This document shows positions 59,875 through 64,000 of a stretch of 64,000 nt of DNA, piece after piece. The notes below the pieces were generated by a model, which did not search any database, was not told where the DNA came from, and saw nothing but the letters and a program-made list of their open reading frames with translations. Source of the DNA: Halohasta litorea. GTDB lineage: Archaea > Halobacteriota > Halobacteria > Halobacteriales > Haloferacaceae. The stretch's first letter is position 1; every line of letters starts with the position of its first letter. Where the stretch lies: NCBI RefSeq assembly GCF_024494645.1, contig NZ_JANHDJ010000002.1, positions 62,001 to 126,000 on the forward strand, given 5' to 3'. A program made the translations under genes and the position numbers.

Positions 59875-60690
59875 TCAGTCACGCCGGTCGTCCAATGCCG
59901 GGAACGATCCCCGAACATCACGGACCTGCTGGGGGTCGACCGACACCGTCAGCCGTGTCGGCTCGTCGCCGACACTGCCCACGGTGGTCCCCCACGGATC
60001 GTAGACGGTCGACCGGCCACAGAGCGTCGTCTCGGCGTCGGGGAACGTTCCCGAGCCGTTGGTAGTCGCCACATAACAGAGGTTCTCGATGGCTCGGGCC
60101 CGCCCCAGCGTCTTCCAGTGTTCAACCCGTGGGTAGGGCCACGCGCTTGGGACGACGATCAGCTCGACCCCCTTGTCGACCAGCCGCCGATACAGTTCGG
60201 GAAACCGCAGGTCGTAGCAGGTCGTCATTCCGACGGTCAGCCCCTCGAAGTCGACGGTCGGGAGCTGTTGGCCGGGGACTAACAGCTCCGATTCGGCCGA
60301 TTCGTAGCCGAACAGGTGGTGTTTCCGGTAGACGCCCCGTTGGTTTCCGTCGCGGTCGAAGAAAACGGCCGTATTTGCATAGCCCTCGGTGGCCGGGACA
60401 TCGTAGCCCGCCGCCGCGCTGGCGGCGAGATCTTCGACGGTCGTTCCGGCAACCAGTCCGACGTCGTTGTCGGCGGCCATCGCCGCGAGACGGTCGAAAA
60501 GCGGATCGTCGAGCCCCGCGGCGTGGGTCGGGTAGTCATCGAAGGCAAAAAAGCCGACCACGAACTGCTCGGGAAGGACGACGAGATCTGCGCCCTCGGT
60601 GGCGGCGGCCGCAACGGCCTCGGCGGCCCGCGCGAGGTTCGCCTCGATTTCGCCCGGCTCGATTTCGAGTTGGGCGAGCGCGAGATCCAT
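59875..60690 (-). CDS. Nitrilase-superfamily carbon-nitrogen hydrolase
   Basis: A 271-residue hydrolase with the complete Glu-Lys-Cys triad: LVVLPEQFVVGFFAF (E near residue 42), YRKHHLFGYESAESE (K near 123) and VGMTTCYDLRFPELYR (C near 157). The ELLVPGQQLPTVDFEG segment fits the omega-amidase/carbamoylase-like branch. Substrate unresolved. The stop of the SRPBCC gene is two bases upstream of its start, suggesting one operon. Confidence 0.92.
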   Translation of the reverse strand: MDLALAQLEIEPGEIEANLARAAEAVAAAATEGADLVVLPEQFVVGFFAFDDYPTHAAGLDDPLFDRLAAMAADNDVGLVAGTTVEDLAASAAAGYDVPATEGYANTAVFFDRDGNQRGVYRKHHLFGYESAESELLVPGQQLPTVDFEGLTVGMTTCYDLRFPELYRRLVDKGVELIVVPSAWPYPRVEHWKTLGRARAIENLCYVATTNGSGTFPDAETTLCGRSTVYDPWGTTVGSVGDEPTRLTVSVDPQQVRDVRGSFPALDDRRD

Positions 60691-60692
60691 CG

Positions 60693-61121
60693 TTAGGCGG
60701 TGTCTTCGAGGTCCGCCCGCAGCGCGTCTTCGAGGTTGTCCATCTCTTTGTCGAGGTTACGCTTAAAAAAGCGCTCGACGCCGGGGAGTTTGCCGTCGAC
60801 GACGAACTCGTTTGTGAGGGTACAGCCGGTGTCGGTCTCGGTGATGGTGTGTTCGCCGGTCACGTTGAGTGCTTTCGAGCGCCCGGAGAACTTGACGCGG
60901 GTGGGTGGCTCCCGGTTGACGTCTTCGGTTTTGACCTGAACCGTCGAGTTGATAAGCGGGATCGGCAGTTTGACGTGCCAGATCGCCCGGTTCTCGCCGC
61001 GGAGCTCGTAGGAGTCGACGACGCTGATCGCGCCCGCCCGCTTTTCGGCGTCGGCGATGAACTCCCAGATCCGCTCACCGGGCACATCGAACTCGAAGGT
61101 CCGTGATACACGGACTGTCAT
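60693..61121 (-). CDS. SRPBCC (CoxG/polyketide cyclase-like) protein
   Basis: A 142-residue START/Bet v 1-fold protein with a hydrophobic ligand cavity. Segments TVRVSRTFEFDVPGERIWEF, SYELRGENRAIWHVKLPIPL and TGCTLTNEFVVDGKLPGVER, with a long C-terminal helix ending EDALRADLEDTA, match the CoxG-like group. Ligand unknown. First gene of a probable two-gene unit with the nitrilase. Confidence 0.88.
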   Translation of the reverse strand: MTVRVSRTFEFDVPGERIWEFIADAEKRAGAISVVDSYELRGENRAIWHVKLPIPLINSTVQVKTEDVNREPPTRVKFSGRSKALNVTGEHTITETDTGCTLTNEFVVDGKLPGVERFFKRNLDKEMDNLEDALRADLEDTA

Positions 61122-61178
61122 TGGTACTGAATCGACTGGCGAAGGTAAAAAGGACGCGGAAGGGGCACCGACGGCGGG

Positions 61179-61409
61179 TTATTCGGGGGTGACACGCCAG
61201 GTTGTCGACTTGGCCCGACTCCACTTTTCGATCTGGACATCGTCGGATTTCTCGGCGAGCCGCGGGAGCCGTACACCGACCTGCTTCGAGGACAGACCGA
61301 TGGCCTCGGCGATGGTTTTCGCCCGGAAGTATCGTTCACCCCGCGAGACGCTGTCGCGGAGATAGGCGACGATCCGCTTTTCCTCGTCGGTGTAGGAGGT
61401 CATTGCCAT
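61179..61409 (-). CDS. Small winged-helix/HTH protein
   Basis: A 76-residue protein from ATG 61409 (or 61403). RIVAYLRDSVSRGERYFRAK and TIAEAIGLSSKQVGVRLPRL form a clear helix-turn-helix, followed by a wing (VQIEKWSRAKSTTWRVT). It looks like a haloarchaeal DNA-binding regulator; targets unknown. I know it as a DUF7123-like haloarchaeal family, from memory. Confidence 0.75.
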   Translation of the reverse strand: MAMTSYTDEEKRIVAYLRDSVSRGERYFRAKTIAEAIGLSSKQVGVRLPRLAEKSDDVQIEKWSRAKSTTWRVTPE

Positions 61410-61478
61410 CGTATAGGGCTGTGACGGGCTTAACAATTACGTCCCGCGAACGCCGACAGATGTCGACTCGGCTGACGG

Positions 61479-61661
61479 TCACTCGTAGAGATGGATGACG
61501 GCGACTGAGAGGGCGGCGGTGAGCAGTGCGGCAGCGAATCCCCACGCCTTCATGAGTTGTGTCGGGCCGCCGAACATGAGCAGCGCGCCCAGGACGGCGA
61601 GCACGCCGAAGGCCATCGAGACGCCGAGCGCCTTGTCGGAGTCGACTGATCCGGTTTCCAT
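61479..61661 (-). CDS. Small two-helix membrane protein
   Basis: A 60-residue protein METGSVDSDKALGVSMAFGV with two hydrophobic helices separated by GGPTQLMKAWG. Related small membrane proteins occur across haloarchaea. It lies 42 bases downstream of nothing obvious and 54 bases from the PhoU gene end. Function unknown. Confidence 0.7.
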   Translation of the reverse strand: METGSVDSDKALGVSMAFGVLAVLGALLMFGGPTQLMKAWGFAAALLTAALSVAVIHLYE

Positions 61662-61715
61662 ACGGGATGCTTCGACGGTGACTACTTAATATATTCGTCC
61701 CACAGCGGGAATCAG

Positions 61716-62747
61716 CTACTTTATTTCGACGTGTTCGGACTCCTCGTCGAGTGCGAGGTTGGCCGCGATTTCGGCGTTCCGAACGGCGTACTCGGCGGTC
61801 TGCTGGAGACTTACGAGTACTTCGCGCACCCGGAGCAGCTCCGTGTTCGACAGCTCCGGCAGATCGTTGAGGATCTCCTGTTCGCGGTCGGCGATCTCGC
61901 CGAACAGATACCGGCATTTGATCGTGAGATCGTAATCCCGTTCGACGACCGCCCGGACGGCGAGTTCGGTCATCCCGTCGACCTGATCGGTGAACTCCCG
62001 GATTCGGCGCATCGTCGAACTGTCGATATCCAGCCCCTCGCCCTCGGCGTCCATCACGATCTCGGCGATATCCTCGGCGTTGTCCGCGGTGAGTTCGAGG
62101 TTTTTGGCCACCGAACGGTAGCCGATCAGTGGGAAACTGGAGTCGAGACCGACGGCCCGACAGAGGTTGGGATTCTGGTGGGCCGTGAAGATCAGCCGCA
62201 GCAGGAGGACGAAGATCTTGTTGGCCTGTCGCTCGCGGTTGAGCGCCCGCTGGGCGAGATCCGCGTTGTCATGGGCCAGCGCCTTGATCGCCTCGCCACG
62301 CATCGTGCTGCCGGTGTTTTCCAGCCGTTCCAGGAGGTTGTCGAGCGTGAAGTCCTCTGGGTCGACCGAACACCGGATGGCAATGGACTCGGGCGTTTCT
62401 TCGATCACGCCGAGGCCCATCAGCTGGGTTTCGGCCTTATAAACGGCGTTGATGTGTTCGGAGTCGAGTGCGCCCTCGGATTTCTCGACGTGAATCACGC
62501 GCCGACCGAGGACGTACTGGGCGACGATCGCCCGTTCGAGCGCCCCGGCATCGAGGTTGTCGGCGTTGATGATCGCCTCGCTTTCCTCGGTGCTTGCGGA
62601 CTCCGGCAGGACGGTGAGCGTCCCTTTGCCACCCATTCGAATCGACACCTCATCACCTTTTTCGACGTCGTGAGCCTTTGCCCACTCCGCTGGGAGGGTC
62701 ATCGCCAGCGTTGATGGCCCCAACCGTTGGACTTTCCGTGTTTCCAT
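61716..62747 (-). CDS. AbrB-PhoU phosphate-response regulator
   Basis: A 343-residue protein. Residues 1-50 form a SpoVT/AbrB swapped-hairpin DNA-binding domain (TRKVQRLGPSTLAMTLPAEW, KGDEVSIRMGGKGTLTVLPE); residues of about 115-335 hold two PhoU three-helix bundles (EAIKALAHDNADLAQRALNR, MTELAVRAVVERDYDLTIKC). Such haloarchaeal proteins control phosphate uptake or Pho-regulon expression. No pst genes are adjacent. A 6-base inverted repeat lies in its promoter (62788-62806). Confidence 0.92.
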   Translation of the reverse strand: METRKVQRLGPSTLAMTLPAEWAKAHDVEKGDEVSIRMGGKGTLTVLPESASTEESEAIINADNLDAGALERAIVAQYVLGRRVIHVEKSEGALDSEHINAVYKAETQLMGLGVIEETPESIAIRCSVDPEDFTLDNLLERLENTGSTMRGEAIKALAHDNADLAQRALNRERQANKIFVLLLRLIFTAHQNPNLCRAVGLDSSFPLIGYRSVAKNLELTADNAEDIAEIVMDAEGEGLDIDSSTMRRIREFTDQVDGMTELAVRAVVERDYDLTIKCRYLFGEIADREQEILNDLPELSNTELLRVREVLVSLQQTAEYAVRNAEIAANLALDEESEHVEIK

Positions 62748-62787
62748 ACTTCTAGGTTGTCTCGTATCTGCTTAATTGTGTCTATAC

Positions 62788-62806
62788 ACATAGTATTGAC
62801 CTATGT
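62788..62806 (-). promoter_or_regulatory. Inverted repeat in AbrB-PhoU promoter
   Basis: ACATAG (62788-62793) and CTATGT (62801-62806) flank a 7-base spacer, about 41-59 bases before the start at 62747 and near an AT-rich TATA candidate. It could be an autoregulatory site for the AbrB domain, which is inference. Confidence 0.3.
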
Positions 62807-62906
62807 AAACACGATTGACTGTTGCTCTCCGAATTTCCTTGGTATGTGGTTATTTAGCACACTATTATCTGACATAGCGACGAACCAGTAGTTGAACGCC
62901 GATCGA

Positions 62907-64000
62907 TCAGTGAAGATCAATCTCGGTGACTTCGAACCGTGCCCCGCCACTAGAGCCGTTTTTCACGTTGATCTCCCAGCCGTGAGCTTCGACGATTCCC
63001 TTGACGATCGAGAGCCCATAGCCGCTACCCTGTCTCGTCGTTGTGTACCCGCGGTCGAAGACGGCCTCCTGGTCGTCGTCCGGGATACCGGGGCCGTCGT
63101 CTTCGATGTAGAAGCCGTCATCCGATTCGAGAATGCCAGCAGTGATCGTGATCGACTCCCCTCCGTGTTCGAGTGCGTTCCGGAACAGGTTTTCGAGCGC
63201 CTCCCTGACTCGTGCCGGATCGCAGTTGAGCGTCGCTCGCCCCTCGATTTCGAGTGTTGCCTTCGGCATCACGATGTTTTTCTGGCCCTCCCTGAGGAGT
63301 TCGGCAAACGAAATCACCGAGCGGTCGTCGATCTCTTCGCCCTCCTTGGCGAGAGCGAGCAGCTCGTCGATGAGGGTGTCCATCTGTGTGACCGCGTCGC
63401 GGGCTGTCTCCAGATGCTCGCTATCACACTCCGTGGCGGCGAGTTCGAGGGTCCCATCGGCGACGTTCAGGGGGTTTCGGAGGTCGTGTGCGACCGTCCC
63501 GGTGAACTCGCTGAGCTGTTCGTTTTTGACTAGTAGTTCTGCTTCGTGTTCCTTCCGGTTGGTGATCTCTTTGGTGTAGCCTGCAAGACACTGGATCTGG
63601 CCGTCGTCGTCCCGAACCGGCTTGCAACGCGATTCGACCCACGCCGTGAGTGCCTCGGACCGTTCGACGCGGTACTCGATCTGTACTTTCTGCCCCGCAA
63701 TAGCTCGACTCATTGCCTGTTTTACCCGGTCGACGTCGTCGGGATGCAGGTGGTTCAGAAACGACTGTGGCTCGGCGTCCAGCCGCTCGGTGGATTGGCC
63801 GAAGAGCTGCTCGTGGGCGGAGTTGACGAACAGCAGCTCCTCCCAGTCGGATGAGAACACCCAGAACGCGTCGGAGGTCGTCTCGACGAGCTGGCGGAAC
63901 CGCCGGTTCTCCTGTTCGATGCGCTGCTGTTGGCGTCGGTACTCAACGTGGGTCGTGATCTTCTGGACAAGCAGTGCCGACTGATTACCGATCGTCTCTT
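62907..64000 (-). CDS. PAS-type histidine kinase, N-terminus outside window
   Basis: The minus-strand frame is open from the right edge to 62907, at least 364 codons; the first Met-like codon at 63860 lies inside a PAS domain, so it is not the start. Order seen: end of an unknown domain and helix (QKITTHVEYRRQQQRIEQEN), PAS (about 40-160), DHp with AHDLRNPLNVADGTLEL, HATPase_c (LFRNALEHGG; DDGPGIPDDD; GSGYGLSIVKGIV). Complete catalytic core. The residue string before PAS looks like the end of a receiver or second PAS domain. Partner regulator not seen. Confidence 0.92.
   Translation of the reverse strand, partial: ETIGNQSALLVQKITTHVEYRRQQQRIEQENRRFRQLVETTSDAFWVFSSDWEELLFVNSAHEQLFGQSTERLDAEPQSFLNHLHPDDVDRVKQAMSRAIAGQKVQIEYRVERSEALTAWVESRCKPVRDDDGQIQCLAGYTKEITNRKEHEAELLVKNEQLSEFTGTVAHDLRNPLNVADGTLELAATECDSEHLETARDAVTQMDTLIDELLALAKEGEEIDDRSVISFAELLREGQKNIVMPKATLEIEGRATLNCDPARVREALENLFRNALEHGGESITITAGILESDDGFYIEDDGPGIPDDDQEAVFDRGYTTTRQGSGYGLSIVKGIVEAHGWEINVKNGSSGGARFEVTEIDLH

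Overview
The window is chromosomal DNA of a halophilic archaeon (class Halobacteria). Nearly every predicted protein is acidic, coding GC is high, intergenic promoters are short AT-rich islands with a TATA-like box about 25-35 bases before the start codon (mostly leaderless genes), and several families are haloarchaeal (DUF5787, DUF5789, DUF5797, DUF5808, fused Kae1-Bud32, HTH_10 regulators). I could not assign a genus. No rRNA, tRNA, CRISPR array or insertion sequence was recognised.

Layout. 1-1593 (minus): a secreted Ig-like surface protein running off the left edge. 1918-6951 (plus): an information-processing cluster of aIF2-gamma, a PIN protein, RNA polymerase subunit E', Spt4, GTP-dependent dephospho-CoA kinase, ribosomal protein S24e and Kae1-Bud32; S27ae, normally expected between the last two, is absent. 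7050-12110 (plus): a lipoprotein, a large membrane protein, DUF5808, an ITPase and a DoxX protein. 12166-18368 (minus): PIN-like, TrkA-N, PH-domain, Tat-exported and BBE-type FAD oxidase genes, an AbgA-like amidohydrolase and an S10 paralogue. 18614-24777 (mixed): Nudix, DUF5787 (which I read as a possible Fe-S PD-(D/E)XK nuclease), DUF5797/5789, an HTH_10 regulator, TFS and TrmI. 24774-28884: NAC, a DUF4397 lipoprotein with a glycosylation-sequon repeat, methylmalonyl-CoA mutase large subunit, YbjQ and methylmalonyl-CoA epimerase. 29015-34740: DUF4013, an HhH protein, class I aldolase overlapping fructose-1,6-bisphosphatase (a gluconeogenic pair), DUF2270 and an M29 aminopeptidase. 35004-41518: a small membrane protein, AlaRS, a GDT1-like transporter, an ornithine cyclodeaminase-family enzyme and Pelota. 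41579-50964: DUF4013, a histidine kinase with a repeat in its dimerisation hairpin, class II aldolase, RqcH, a ZIP transporter and a recombinase-like/CheF-like fusion. 51183-58938: an OB/S1/degenerate RecJ protein, YIP1, DUF309, geranylgeranyl reductase, AzlCD and a phosphohexomutase. 59034-64000: acylphosphatase, a structured gap, nitrilase, SRPBCC, HTH, a membrane protein, an AbrB-PhoU regulator and a PAS histidine kinase running off the right edge.

The items most worth following up are the fusion of an apparently inactive tyrosine-recombinase domain to a CheF-like domain (48730-50964), the candidate Fe-S nuclease DUF5787 (19061-20059), the tandem repeat inside a histidine kinase dimerisation domain (43611-43706), the degenerate RecJ-like protein (51183-53357), and the hairpin-rich 556-base gap at 59319-59874. 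Family names are from memory of the families and from visible motifs; no search was run.
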